Part shown: positions 12,556-24,098 of the stretch, in pieces
Position numbering within the stretch: the first letter of the stretch is position 1
Layout of the letters: each line of letters begins with the position of its first letter
DNA from: Hevea brasiliensis
Lineage: Eukaryota; Streptophyta; Magnoliopsida; Malpighiales; Euphorbiaceae
Assembly: GCF_030052815.1 (NCBI RefSeq)
Contig: NC_079507.1
Coordinates: 50,913,571 to 50,977,570 of the forward strand
Direction of reading: 5' to 3'
Length of the DNA stretch: 64,000 nt
Translations under genes and position numbers: made by a program
Notes under the pieces: generated by a model
Seen by the model: only the letters and a program-made list of their open reading frames with translations
Database searches by the model: none
What the model was told of the DNA's origin: nothing

Positions 12556-12804
12556 CTAGAGACTCTTGTGGTCTGTGAAGATCTCGCATTTTATTCCATA
12601 AAGATAATGTCTCCACATTTTTAGGGCAAAAACTATGGCCGCCATTTTTAAGTTATAAGTGGGATAATTAGTTTCATGTTTTTTCAGCTGTCTTGAAGCA
12701 TAAGCTATTACTCTTCCCTTTTGCATGGGAACACACCCCAATCCCATTCTGGAGGCATCGCAGTAGACAGTGAAATCTTCATTGTTTGTAGACAGAGCCA
12801 GCAT
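12556..12804 (-). pseudogene. Element A RNase H domain
   Basis: An 82-residue open stretch contains the RNase H opening [17 protein letters not shown], the [17 protein letters not shown] segment and EIFTDHKSL. These carry catalytic Asp positions of gypsy RNase H, which degrades the RNA of RNA-DNA hybrids during reverse transcription. It lies between reverse transcriptase (12816 upward) and integrase, and is separated from both by stops or frameshifts. The N-terminal Glu position is usually in ELxA, and here the segment reads NLKMAA, so the usual catalytic Glu looks lost. Confidence 0.8.
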
Positions 12805-12815
12805 TAGTACTGAAA

Positions 12816-13798
12816 TCAGACACTCCTTAAGCTCTGAAAGCTCTCCTTACATTCTTCTCTCCATTCAAACTTTCTATTTTTTTGAGTTAACCTAGTAATT
12901 GGAGCAGTTATCTTAGAGAAATTAGGCACAAATCTCTTATAATAGCTAGCCAAACCTAGGAAACTCTTGATTACTATTACTGTGGTTGGCCTTAGCCAAT
13001 CTACCACTACTTCTAACTTCTTAGGAGCCACTTCGATTCCATTCTCTGACACTATATGTCCTAAGAAGGATATATTCTTTAGCCAAAACTCACACTTAGA
13101 GAATTTGGCATATAACTCATGCTTTCTCAATGTCTGGAGAACTATTCTTAGATGCTGTGCATGCTCTTATGAACTTCTGGAATATACTAAGATATCATCG
13201 ATAAAGATGATTACAAAGTGATCTAGGTATTGTCTGAATACCTTGTTCATGAGATACATGAATGTAGCTGGGGCATTTGTTAGCCCAAACAGTATCACAA
13301 GAAACTCATAATGCCCATATCTAGTCTAAAAGACAATCCTCAGAATATCTAACTCCTTAATCCTCAACTGGTGGTATTCAGACCTCAAATCTATTTTGAA
13401 AAATAACTAGCTTCGGCCAACTAGTCAAACAAATCATCAATATAGAGAAAAGGGTACTTATTCTTCATAGTTACCTTATTCAATTGCTTATAATTAATGC
13501 ACAACCTCAAGGATCTATCCTTTTTCTTTATAAACAGTACTGGACCACCCCAAAGAGAAGTACTCGATCGAATGAATCCCTTATCCACTAATTCCTACAG
13601 GTGTTCTTTTAACTCTGTCAACTCTTTAGGAGCCATCCTGTAAGGAGGGATATATATGGGTCTAGTACCAAGCACTAGACCAATTTCAAAATCTCTCTCT
13701 CTCTCTCTCTTAGGCGGAAGACCAGGTAGTTCCTCAGAAAATACATCTGGAAACTCTCTTACTACAGGAACTAATTTTGGTACACTTCTGTTCTCCAC
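12816..13798 (-). pseudogene. Element A reverse transcriptase
   Basis: The N-terminal part (13595-13798) has the gypsy wording FPDVFSEELPGLPP and PPYRMAPKELTELKE. The C-terminal part (12816-13130) has [13 protein letters not shown] and [15 protein letters not shown]. The polymerase motif is readable as FIDD near 13195-13215. Stops and frameshifts break the middle (about 13131-13594). A TC dinucleotide run (13692-13710) lies inside the coding sequence and has turned a usually acidic segment into KRERERDFE. Non-functional. Confidence 0.85.
13692..13710. repeat. (TC)n microsatellite inside pol
   Basis: An uninterrupted 19-bp TC run lies within the reverse-transcriptase coding sequence of element A and encodes alternating Arg and Glu on the minus strand. 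Confidence 0.85.
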
Positions 13799-13855
13799 AA
13801 CTTTTCTAACATGGGCTAGAAACCCTCTACATCCTTTTCAAAGTATCTTGCTGGC

Positions 13856-14280
13856 TTACATAACGAAGATTATCCTCTTCACTGTAGATGTCTGATCTCT
13901 CTGAAAAACTACCTCTGATCCATCCTGCCCTTTGAACCTTACTACCTTGTTTCTACAGTCTAAGGTGGTATAATTGGCTAAGAGCCAATCCATCCCTAGA
14001 ATGACATCAAAATTTGTCAATTCTAGGAACACCAATTCAGCTAGAAAATATTTTTCCTCAACCATCACTGGATAGGCGTAACAGATCATCTCTGTCACCG
14101 AAGGCTAACAACCAATGAACATTGCAGACTTAAAACTACTAAACCCAATCTTAAAACTATTTTGGGCTTAACAAAGGAATAAGATGCACCAATATCAATC
14201 ATAACATACACATCGAAACTCCCAATGTAAAGGTTACCTAACACCACAGTGTTAGAGGTATTGGCTTCTTGTTGTGTCAT
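13856..14280 (-). pseudogene. Element A aspartic protease
   Basis: Two overlapping pieces in different frames. The first (14095-14280) has the flap-side segment GNLYIGSFDVYVMIDIGAS, in which the catalytic DTGA/DSGA motif reads DIGA. The second (13856-14098) has the conserved tail FDVILGMDWL. The protease would have cut the Gag-Pol polyprotein. The frameshift plus the changed motif residue next to the catalytic Asp make it inactive. Confidence 0.82.
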
Positions 14281-14299
14281 GGTAAAGATCTGTGTTGGT

Positions 14300-15640
14300 G
14301 CTATTGAAACCCTTCCTTGAGAGCTTGCTGTAGACGAAGAAAAGCCTCATTCTCTAACTTGTCCCCTTCTTAATGAGGGACCCTTAGTAGTTTATCTCGT
14401 TGCCGGTTGAGCCATACCGCTAGAGCCAGTTTACTGTTGTGAAGCCACCCTTTCTATGTTAGGACACTCCCTAGAGATGTGCCCCTCCTGACCACACCTA
14501 TAACATTAGGAAGTTCCAAACCTACAAACTCTTCGACGAGGCTTCCCACATTTGACACAATCATAGGTATCTGAACTTGAACTAGATCCACCTCTTATAC
14601 TAAGGCCTAACTTGATTTTGTTCTAGAATTTATTCTTTTTTTATTTCTTGCCAAACTTTCTTCCTTTATCTTTCTTAGTTTTGCATGAGGAAACAATCTT
14701 GGTTAAATGATCGAACCTCCCTGCATTAATAGCCTTAGGAATTATGGATTACTCGGTTTTTATACTTCTTAACTTTAAACTTCCTTCAATGATAGCCCCA
14801 GCCTCCATCTTTCTTGCAACATCTACTATGGAATGGAAGCTATGGGTTTCTGCAGCCAAAATGAATGAAGAGTATCTAGAGTGTAACCTCTAAGCGTACC
14901 TCTTCCCCTTATTCTTATTTGTATCACACTCTTGCCCCAGATACTATAGAAGCTCAACAAACTTGTCTGTATACTCATCCACACTCACATCAGTAGTTCT
15001 CCAGAGCTTTCTAAAAACACTCAATTAGTAAACTCCGTCATAAACTGAGACTTATACCATTCCTTTTCCTTCTTATATTTTAAGGTAAAGTCAACCATCT
15101 TAATGGCCTTATTATCACTGGCATCTAATTCATTAGCTATCATTTTAATGCCCTAACGTACTCGATAGGATCATCTCTTTCCTTGTACTTAGGAGCATCC
15201 AACTATAAGTAGCCTGTCATCTTTGCTTTACCTTGACTATTTGTCCCGGCCTTTTGTGTAGGAACTGTAGGAGCTGTAAGGGTTAGTGGTGGTACTTGTT
15301 CTCTTATAATACCCTTTATAAGATTTTGAGTTACGGGTACTGTTATGGGGGGTACATGGGATATGGGTTGTACGGTGAGAAGTAAGGTGGGTAGGGCATA
15401 AAATGAGGGTATTTGGGGTAGCCCATAAACCTAGGGTTTCTAAAACTCTCTTGTTATGGGTATTGATACCCAAACCCATACTCCAGTTCTAGTTGTGGAG
15501 GAGATAGGAACTCTGACTCATCTCCTCCTTCCTCAAAACTGTCTTCTCTCATCCTTCTAACACCAGATGGCTCAGGATTCTCATGCTATTGAGAGAAGCC
15601 ATAAAAACTCCTTCACGTATCTACGAATATTCTAGGTGCC
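14300..15640 (-). pseudogene. Element A gag remnant with zinc knuckle
   Basis: A zinc knuckle of the CX2CX4HX4C type (CYRCGQEGHISREC) is readable on the minus strand at about 14462-14504. A degenerate second one (CVKCGKPRRRVC) lies just upstream. Further upstream a Pro/Tyr-rich stretch around 15310-15420 and LDAPKYKERDDPIEYVRALK near 15160-15220 match the style of plant gypsy Gag. Several in-frame stops are present. The open frame at 15237-15479 is a shifted reading of this region. Confidence 0.7.
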
Positions 15641-16040
15641 TGTGCAGTTTCCCTATTAACTTTAAAGGACCTTTTAGGACCTCTCGAAGATTCTCCCATT
15701 CCACCTTTGCATGCTTTCTCCCTGATAATAGGGTTGGCAGTTAGTGCTCTAATACCCTCATTCTCGGGTGGAGCCCTAATCAACCTAGTAGACCGTTTTA
15801 AACCCTACATTTCTAAAAGCTAACAAGAATTATTGAGCACTTAAAAAGTTCATGAGTATTCACATGAACACACAACACATAATCAAACATAACATGAAAC
15901 CTAACATGCACATAACATTCATCACATAACATACAGGGACTCACCCTTATTAAACATGTATTTTCCTATCTGTGCTAGTTAACATATTTCCTTTCACCTT
16001 TTTTCTATACTCTTATTACCATTTAAGTCCACTCATCTAA

Positions 16041-16058
16041 CCTAGAGCTCTGATACCA
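16041..16058 (-). other. Element A primer-binding site (tRNA-iMet)
   Basis: The minus strand reads TGGTATCAGAGC (16047-16058) four bases inside the 5' LTR boundary. These are the twelve positions complementary to the plant initiator tRNA-Met 3' end; pairing falls off beyond them. Confidence 0.88.
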
Positions 16059-16062
16059 ACTT

Positions 16063-16980
16063 TGTAATGACCCAAACTAGGGGCCATTACTGGCGCTCAG
16101 GATCGAGTTGGCTTAAGGCTGTCAAAATCTGTAGCAAGCCTAAAACCTGATAAACATGTATATATTCCTACATCTCACCATTTAACATACTTGAAACCAT
16201 TACACTTTAGTCTTTTTATCCATACATAATAATGATTCATAATTTGAACCTTAACATACATAAGATCCAAAGTGTAACGGTTCAACATTTGTATCCTCAA
16301 AAGGGTTAACACAACATATACATTATTATACAAAAAAAAAATCATATTTCTAATTTCTTGTAATCACCAGCACAGTATTATCCATTCATAAATTACATAT
16401 CCACCTACCCATATATCTTACATAAAGGAAGGGCTAAGCTACCCCTGATGCTCTCTCTTTAAAGAACTCTTCTAGTTCTGCAACCCTGCACCTGGGGTTT
16501 AGGAGAATGGGGTAAGCTTACATAAGCTCAGTGAGTAAACTAACCACCAATAATTATATCATTCATTCACACATGTGCAATGCATCATTCACATGGGTTT
16601 TCACATCACAAACATTTCACGTAAGATGGACATTATCATCAGTAACTCCCCAAACTTTCCTTTTAAATATAACCTGTGTCATGTAACCTGGGGTAACTTA
16701 TAGATCTCTCTTGAAGGACAACTTAAAGATCTCTCCATGAGATTTACTTATGGATCTATAACATTCATAATGTTACATAATCATAACATGGGGGGAGTTA
16801 GTGGGTCATCCAACATCCATCAATGTGCCAACAATAAATTATGCAACATCTTTGTGTTCTAGATGCATACATCCTAAATAAATATGACATGATGCATGAT
16901 GATGCTCATTAATTACCTATAAATAGTTTCCATTTTATTAAGGTTAGAGTTATTCACCTCTTATAGCCTACTAACCACAA
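16063..16980 (-). repeat. Element A right (5') LTR, first part
   Basis: Starts TGTAATGACCC and aligns with 6815 onward. It stops at the insertion point of the composite element at about 16981. The remainder of the LTR resumes at 30665. Confidence 0.88.
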
Positions 16981-17537
16981 CGACCCAAATTATGGGCTGG
17001 ACCGGCACTAGGACTTAGGTCAGCATAAGGCCCCCAAAACTCATAGTAAGCCTAACTGTTCTAGCCTAACCATGAAGCCCATACTCTAAGTCCCAATTTA
17101 AGAAACTAACCGAACAGAGTCCAATCATAACCTGGACTATCCAACGGGGAGTTTTAGCTTACCTGATCTATTATCATAAAATATATAAATTTGGGGAGTT
17201 CTGCTCACCCTCATAATCTTTAACATAACAATTATATCAAATGGGAGCTCAGCTCCCTCATCCATGGTATATATTCATTCCATTCAACCACAAATGTATA
17301 AATATAGGTTTATAATTTCAAAACAAATAATCTTTTGCAGTCCCATGCTAAATACAATATTCTTAGCACATGCGGAGTCTAGATTTTTAATCAATACTAT
17401 GAAATACTGATATTTGCTGCTAGTAGACTTATAAGGAAAGAAGCAGGTTAATTACAAAAAAAAGAGAACCTCCTATAACTTGAAAAAAATAAGATGAATA
17501 GGAGTGAACATTCGACTCATAGAGTAAGATATTGATT
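16981..17537 (-). repeat. Composite B left inverted arm
   Basis: Reverse-complementary by eye to 18083-18415 plus 30094-30313, with frequent substitutions. The outer tip ACGACCCAAATTATGGGC is LTR-like and corresponds to GCCCATAATTTGGG-type sequence at the other end. Confidence 0.8.
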
Positions 17538-18082
17538 TCCAATACAATTTCTATAACTATCTAGGGCTAATGCATCCCTAAGGATGAAATGCAGCATATA
17601 TCAACACATTCAATGAAGTTCAAACAATATTCGCACAAAGAATAATTTAGAGCACTCACACACTTGTGTGTCACATCAATCAAATATATATGTATATATG
17701 GAAGCTGATCCCCTACACAGCTCTCTTAATTCTAACCTCTGCTAGTGAAATCAACTTGAGCCAGACTTTCTCTTAATAATCCAAATGCGAGGGTCAGCGA
17801 GATCAACTCAAAGCCATACTCACCCCGACTTATCACAAAAAGGACTGGGCCCCAATTGAGGCTAGCTCAAGTCGATCTGCTTGTTCTACCCATATCCAGT
17901 ACCACATCTCACGCACGCTAACACTTGAACACAGCTCTAAATTACCCTAAGGTGACACCAATATTAATTTCATCAAATAATAATGCAACACAAAGCGTGC
18001 CTATAATAACTATATGCATATAATTATAAGTGAATGCATGAGCATGCCTTGAATGTATAATAATATTAAAATTATAAATATA
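17538..18082. other. Composite B spacer, LTR-like, no gene
   Basis: About 545 bp between the arms with no significant open frame. The wording (direct CACACTTGTGTGTCACATCA, ACACAGCTCTCTTAATTC) resembles plant LTR interior. Confidence 0.45.
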
Positions 18083-18415
18083 ATCAATATCTTACTCTAT
18101 GAGTCGAACGCTTACTCCTATTCACCTTATTTTTTCCAGGTTACAGGAAGTTCTCTTTCTTTGTGATTAACCTACTTTCTTTCTCGCAAGTCTACTAGCA
18201 GCAAATATCTATATTCATAGTACTGATTAAAAATGTAGACTTCGCATATGCTAGGAATATTGTATTGGTGTGGGACTATAAAAGATTATTTGTTTTGAAA
18301 TTATAAACCTATATTTATTCATGTGCGGTTGAATGGGATGAATATATACCATGGATGAGGGAGCTGAGCTCCAATTTAATATAATTGTTGTGTTAAAGAT
18401 TGTGAGGGTGAGTAG
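18083..18415 (+). repeat. Composite B right inverted arm, inner part
   Basis: Pairs with the inner ~335 bp of the left arm. It ends at the AGTAG target duplication of element C and resumes after it at 30094. Confidence 0.8.
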
Positions 18416-19916
18416 TGATGTGTTAGCTATGAAATAGCTTCCGCAAGTGCACGGGTCACAATAGTATAGCTTTAAAAAACAATAACATTCCCACAGAAAA
18501 TTGTGCTTAAATTAAAAATAAAATGATAAGCTAATTAGAATAATAAAATCTGAAGATATTAAAAATGAAATTTAAAATTAAAATTGGTATTTGAGGAATT
18601 TAAACTAAATCAAACAATTAACTAAATTAATTAGACTAGATTACCAAATTTAAATTGAAATTGGTAATTATGAAATTTGGGAGGAATTAAATCTAAATTC
18701 AATAAAAATTAAAGTGATTCTAGAGATAGGATTTTCAATATTGTTTGCATGTGGTTTATCCCTAATTTAGCCAAACACATGAGAATTGCAATTTTGAGGG
18801 AAATCAATTCTTAGTTCTTTGAAACCTTTTTCAAGCATTTCAAAGTTGGTATTCATAAAATCAAACCCTGTTTTCACGGTATTTCAAACCTAACAAAAAC
18901 CCAATTAAAGCTCTAATTGATTTTGAAAGTCCCCTTAATCCTCTTAGCTTATCTCTAATACCAAGAAAACTAAGTTTATTACAAGATTATCTATCCCAAA
19001 TATTCACTTTTCAGTCCATCTGTCAAGGATTAAAACTTAACTTAACGAGGGCCCATTCATCAAGCAAGGCAACAAGCTCACAAGCAATAAAAAAAATCCA
19101 GCAAATCTCATTTAAATGACTAAATCAGTTCAAAAACCATAATACAAAGCAATATTTACAAACCCATCTCTAGAATCTCAAAGATCTACTCACAAATTAT
19201 GGTTTCAAGACAAACCCAAGTATAGAAAAGAAGAAATAATGAAAATCTAAGCTAAGGAACAGAAAAACCCAGTAAAATGATGAAGAATCTGCTGCTGGAG
19301 AGTTGCAGAAAACGTCCTCTGCTGCTGCTGCAAAACTAGATTTCACGAGCTCCTCTTCCTCTCCCTCTTCCTTGCAAAATCTCCCTATCTTTCTCCTTAT
19401 GGAAAGAAAGAGATAAAGGAGCTTTTAATATGGTTCAGAGGTCTGCCCTAGAATGGGTAAAAAGGTAGAAGATTCTAGAGAAAGTGATGTATTAAATCAG
19501 AGGAACGAAAGTGCCACGTCAGCCATTTTCAGTAAAATGACACAAGCTGAATCGGTTGTGTCGCGCCTTGTGTCGCAGGTTGTGAAACCGTCTGCCCGAG
19601 AAAAATTGCATATCTGACAATCGACACAACCTGTGACACAAGCTGTGTCACAGGTTGTGCAACTTTCGGTCTCTTTAACTGAACTTCAAAATTTTGCAAT
19701 TCAACTCTAATTTCTTCCAAATGACTGCTCTGATCAAAATACACCAAAATTCTCTAAATTTAACCTAAAAAACAAATAAATTTCAAAAATTAAACTAAGA
19801 AGTGTAAAAAGGCAAAATTGACTAAATATATACTAATATCTATAGTAATAGCTATGCATAAGGGTAAATTATATGCAAAAATTATACCTAAATGATGATA
19901 TAAAATGCATGCATCA
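18416..19916 (-). repeat. Element C left (3') LTR
   Basis: 1501 bp, starting TGATGTGTTAGC and ending ATGCATCA. It is very similar to 28588-30088. It contains a perfect 15-bp-arm hairpin at 19625-19659. Confidence 0.92.
19625..19659. repeat. Perfect 15-bp palindrome in LTR
   Basis: Arm 19625-19639 (CACAACCTGTGACAC) is the exact reverse complement of 19645-19659 with a 5-nt loop AAGCT. The copy in the other LTR (29797-29831) has one mismatch. The same TTGTG/ACAAGCTG words recur in the 3' non-coding region of element C. Confidence 0.9.
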
Positions 19917-19935
19917 AATTCCCCCATACTCAAAC
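19917..19935 (-). other. Element C polypurine tract
   Basis: The minus strand reads TTTGAGTATGGGGGAATT directly before the 3' LTR, the expected plus-strand primer. A 14-bp identical core (TTGAGTATGGGGGA) recurs at 21308-21321. Confidence 0.85.
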
Positions 19936-21301
19936 TCTTGCTTGTCCCCAAGCAAAATTTCATTAAAACTCATTTGGAAAGGAATAGAATCAGTCTTTAA
20001 AAACACCAAAATCACTAATCCAAACCACCAACTTACCTTTAGCCACCAACATTCCAAATTCCCATCAGCAAAGCGCAAAGAATGAAGAATCACTCTCAAC
20101 AATCACAGAATAGCTAAGAATTAACCAATCAACCCAAGCAACAAATACCAACCAGCTACAAGAGTCAGTTGTGCCTAAACAAACCTAAATGAAATAGATA
20201 GCCAATGTGTCTCAAATAGATGGTGAGTAATGTATGGAGGATTATATTGCCAAACCCATATACAAGCATCAAAAATCTAACTCCACTAATATAACAAGCA
20301 TTTTTTAAAGAATCATTAGGTCTATTTAAGGGTTGTAATGGGGTCAAATAAGGTAAAATTGTGGTTAACAAAGAAAGAGAATAAGAAAAACAAAATATGA
20401 GAATGATATTAATCATGAAACTCAAAGTGCATCCAATATTCTTTTTTTTTTAATAATTTTTATTCTTTTAAATCAAGAGGAAAGAAATTCACAATGAATC
20501 TCAAGTGCTATCACAATAATTATATAAAGGGACTACTTTTTATACTCTTTTGATTTTGTACTTGTCCCTATTTCATGTCACACCCAAAATTACCTTTGGG
20601 ATATTTTGGTGACCCTTTTTTTTTATGTGCACTTAATTGCTAAAATATTATTCTCATAAATAGGTGGTAATGTTTAGGTTTTACGGCTAGGTAAATGATT
20701 TGGGTTCCAAAGAAATTAGAGAATTAAGGTTCAAGGGGGTTTGCAAGGGTTGAAATGAAATTAAGGTAGGTTAAGGCTAAATATGAGGTTTAAAATATGA
20801 AGGAATGCCTAAATCATATTCTTATCAAATGCAAGTTAAAAATTTCGCTTTGAAAGATCTAAGATACTTGTTCTAAGAATGATGAGATGACAATGACCAT
20901 TTTCTTCCTTAAAGGCTTATTTAGACACTCAAAAACTCAAAATAACTAATCAGAATCTGCATACCTAGATGAATATATTAATTTTCAACAAAGAATAATG
21001 CTTAAGACTTGTACCCAACTGGAAACTTTCATTCCACTAACCATCTAAAGGCAAGTTAGATTGCTTGAATAAGCAACTTCTGGAATTCAAAAACTGGTTT
21101 AAAAATCCAAAAATTTTAAATGCATAAATGAAATGTATGAATGTATAAATGTATAATGAACCTATATGCAACTAAGTATGCATAACTAAGTATATAAAGC
21201 TATATGCAGTGTATATATGTGAATATGTACAAGTATGAATTAATGAATGAGTATGTCACTATACGTAAATGAAAAGGAAAAATAATTTTTGCAAAAAATT
21301 T

Positions 21302-21325
21302 ACCCTCTCCCCCATACTCAATGGA
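21302..21325 (-). other. Second polypurine-tract-like sequence
   Basis: The minus strand contains TTGAGTATGGGGGAGAGGG. Its first 14 bases match the terminal polypurine tract exactly, and it lies about 1.4 kb upstream of it in transcription order. Confidence 0.6.
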
Positions 21326-22053
21326 CATTTTCCTCAATGTTAAAAAATTGCAAGGAATGAGATAATTTGGCTATATGAACAGAACATGGGTGGCTAATAT
21401 GTGCATAAAGAATGGATATATAAGCCTAAAGTGGATAAAGGGTACCCTGTTTCATAAGTGGTAGCGCAACTTGTGCTGAAAATGACACAAGCTGAGATAA
21501 GAATTATTACCTCATTGAAGGTGCAGCCAATTTAATTAAATAAAATTTAGATAGCTGCTGCACTCATTGCAAAAGAAACTGTGGAATGGAATCCATTAAA
21601 GCAATTAAACTCAAAAATTTGAAATAGAGAGGTTAAGCTTCAAAAATATAACCATGAGATATCCACTCATCAAGTGAAATTCCGAAGTAGCATATCAAAG
21701 GCAAGTGAGCAAAACACTAAAGATTGAAAAGAAAAATGTACTTATGGGCAACTAAAAAAAAATACTGAACAAGCAAATGTTTTAAATAAAAGAAAAGCAA
21801 CGCAAGCAAAATATTAACTAAACGAGTCGCTTAAAACACTAATTAATTAAGCAACTAAAATAAAGATATGAAATATGTAAACTGAAACTAAAAGCTGATC
21901 AGTCACGAATGATAACTCCTTTGCCCTTGCCATCTGGTGGAGGTGGTGGTGCTTTTGGGAATGGGTTTGGTTTAGTTAGTTAGTGGCTTTTTTTTTTTAA
22001 ATCAACTTTTCTCAATTACTCTAGCACTTTTCAAGATGTTTCAATCGTCCAAG

Positions 22054-22081
22054 TTTTTTTTTTTTTTTTTTTTTTTTTTTT
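22054..22081. repeat. Poly(T) run, 28 bp
   Basis: Uninterrupted T run on the plus strand, poly(A) in the transcribed strand of element C. Confidence 0.9.
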
Positions 22082-22199
22082 GTAAAAATGGCTTAGTGGG
22101 CATTTTGGGCATGAGGTTAGTCGCGGGCCCATTCTGGTGAATTGGGTTGTCAACCTGCAAAACCAAATAAACGACATAAGTTAGAACACAGGGATAGAA

Positions 22200-22385
22200 G
22201 TTGTGCCAGAAGTTGTGAAATTCTCTGCCCAAATTGCACCCAGTGAACACAAGCTACGACGCAACCAAAATCGATTGTGCCGCAGGTTGTGAAATATTCT
22301 GCCCAAATTGCGCCCAGTGAATACAAGCTATGACATAACCAAAATCGATTGTGCAACAGGTTGTGAAATCTGCTACCCAAATTTG
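22200..22385. repeat. 74-bp tandem repeat, about 2.4 copies
   Basis: TTGTGAAAT recurs at 22213, 22287 and 22361, exactly 74 bp apart, followed each time by CTGCCCAAATTGC-like and ACACAAGCTA-like words. The overlapping minus-strand open frames here are repetitive by-products. Confidence 0.85.
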
Positions 22386-23001
22386 ACAAAATTACACAGT
22401 ACTTGAAAAATTAAAAAAAATTAGATTTCAAGTGATTAGACCTTCATAATATGAATTCTAATTGCTCAACCTGCTATGTTCATCAAATACTCATAAAATA
22501 AATTTTTTAAAGCACCAATTCACACATCCACATTCAAATAATTTTCTTTTTAAACCAAGATGGCAAAGTTTGGAAAAAAACTTCCTCTTAAAATTAACAA
22601 AAAGGGCAATGAGCCCTGCAAAATCCACCAGCAAATAATCAACAATAGAAAGATGAAAAGTATAAGTGAACAAATTTAAAACTAAAATTTAAAGTTGAAA
22701 TTTAAAACTAGAACAAAAACAAAATGACTAATGCTCATTTGCTTGCAATGAATTGTATCCCATCTGCATAAGAAAATTAGAACAATGTCAAACTCTGAAT
22801 AAAGAGTATAGAAAAACTTAAAACAAATATATGAAAGAAATAAAGAATCAATGTAAAATTGTGGGTTATGCCCAGAAATGCTAAGTTTAGGTTTTTAGCT
22901 TGACCTTACTCAATCAAAATTTTATGGAGAATAAGAGAGATAGCAAGTTGCTATCTTCTCAATTGGCTCACCAACTGAATAATGCCTCAACCTTTACCCA
23001 T

Positions 23002-24098
23002 TTACCTTGAAATTATTAGATTTTTTACTAAAAATTTCCACAGCACCATGAGGGAAACTTTCATAACTTTAAATGGACCTGACCACCTTGATTTTAATTT
23101 TCCTGAAAAAAATTTCAACCTTGAATTGAATAAGAGCACCAAATCTCCTTCTTTAAAGTCCTTTTTCTTGATATACTTATCATGCCATTTTTTAGTTCTT
23201 TCTTTATAGATTCTAGCATTTTCATAAGCATCAAGTCTCAATTCTTCTAACTCATCAAGTTGCAAAAATCTTTTGTGTCCAACAGCTTGTAAATCAAAAT
23301 TGATTGCTCTTTTGGCCCAATAAGCTTTATGTTCTAACTCTATGGGCAAATGGCATGATTTCCCAAAAACTAACCTATAAGGTGTAGTTCCTATTGGGGT
23401 TTTAAAGGCTATTCTATATGCCCAAAGAGTGTTATCTAATTTAAGGGACCAATCTTTTCTAGACTTGCTGACAGTTTTCTCTAAGATTTGCTTAAGTTCT
23501 CTATTTGTGATTTTTACTTGGCCATTTGTTTGAGGGTGATATGGTGTGGCAATCCTATGCTTTACCCCATACTTTCTCATCAATTTTTCAAATTGGTGAT
23601 TGCAAAAATGGCTACCACCATCACTGATTATGGCACGTGGGGCACCAAATCTGGTCAAAACAAATTTTTTCAGAAATTTCACCACAACTTTTGCATCATT
23701 GGTAGGTGTAGCAATAGCTTTTACCCATTTAGATACATAGTCCACCCCTACCAAGGTATATTTATTCCCATAAGAGGATGGAAATGGCCCCATGAAATCA
23801 ATTCCTCACACATTAGACAATTCAACTTCTAATATGGACTGTTGGGACATCTCATCTCTCTTGGAAATATTGCCTACCCTTTGACACCTATCACACTTGC
23901 TTACAAAGTTTCTCACATGTTTAAACATATTAGGCCAATAGAAACCTGATGTCAAGACTTTTTCAATAGTTTTTGAGACACTACAATGACCACCATATTC
24001 AGAAAATGACAATGGTAAATAACATCATTTATTTCTTCCTCTGGTATACATCTCCTAATTATTCTATCATTACATCTCCTAAATAATAGAGGTTCTTC
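23002..24098 (-). pseudogene. Element C integrase
   Basis: The zinc-binding part (23806-24012) shows HCSVSKT then KCDRCQRVGN, consistent with HHCC. The catalytic core (23002-23793) shows [16 protein letters not shown], then [17 protein letters not shown] and YHPQTNGQ, covering the DDE region. The tail is [25 protein letters not shown]. Integrase joins element DNA to the chromosome. Damage: a TGA at 23806-23808 where Trp is usual, and a frameshift plus TGA between RNase H (ending 24099) and the zinc region. The C-terminal 263 residues are otherwise open, so the element is only mildly decayed. Confidence 0.9.

Larger units (their letters stand above)
19936..23001 (-). other. Element C 3' non-coding region
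   Basis: About 3 kb between integrase and the 3' LTR. It holds a second polypurine-tract-like sequence (21302-21325), a 28-bp T run (22054-22081) and a 74-bp tandem repeat (about 22200-22385). A minus-strand open frame at 20165-20425 (86 residues) is hydrophobic with no recognisable domain. This is where env-like genes lie in related elements, but I see no credible env protein. Confidence 0.6.

Noticed and set aside
20165..20425. Possible env-like protein of element C
   Set aside because: 86 hydrophobic residues without signal peptide plus transmembrane arrangement or family motif; too short to support an env call.
23488..23832. 114-codon plus-strand frame
   Set aside because: Antisense to the clearly recognisable integrase of element C.
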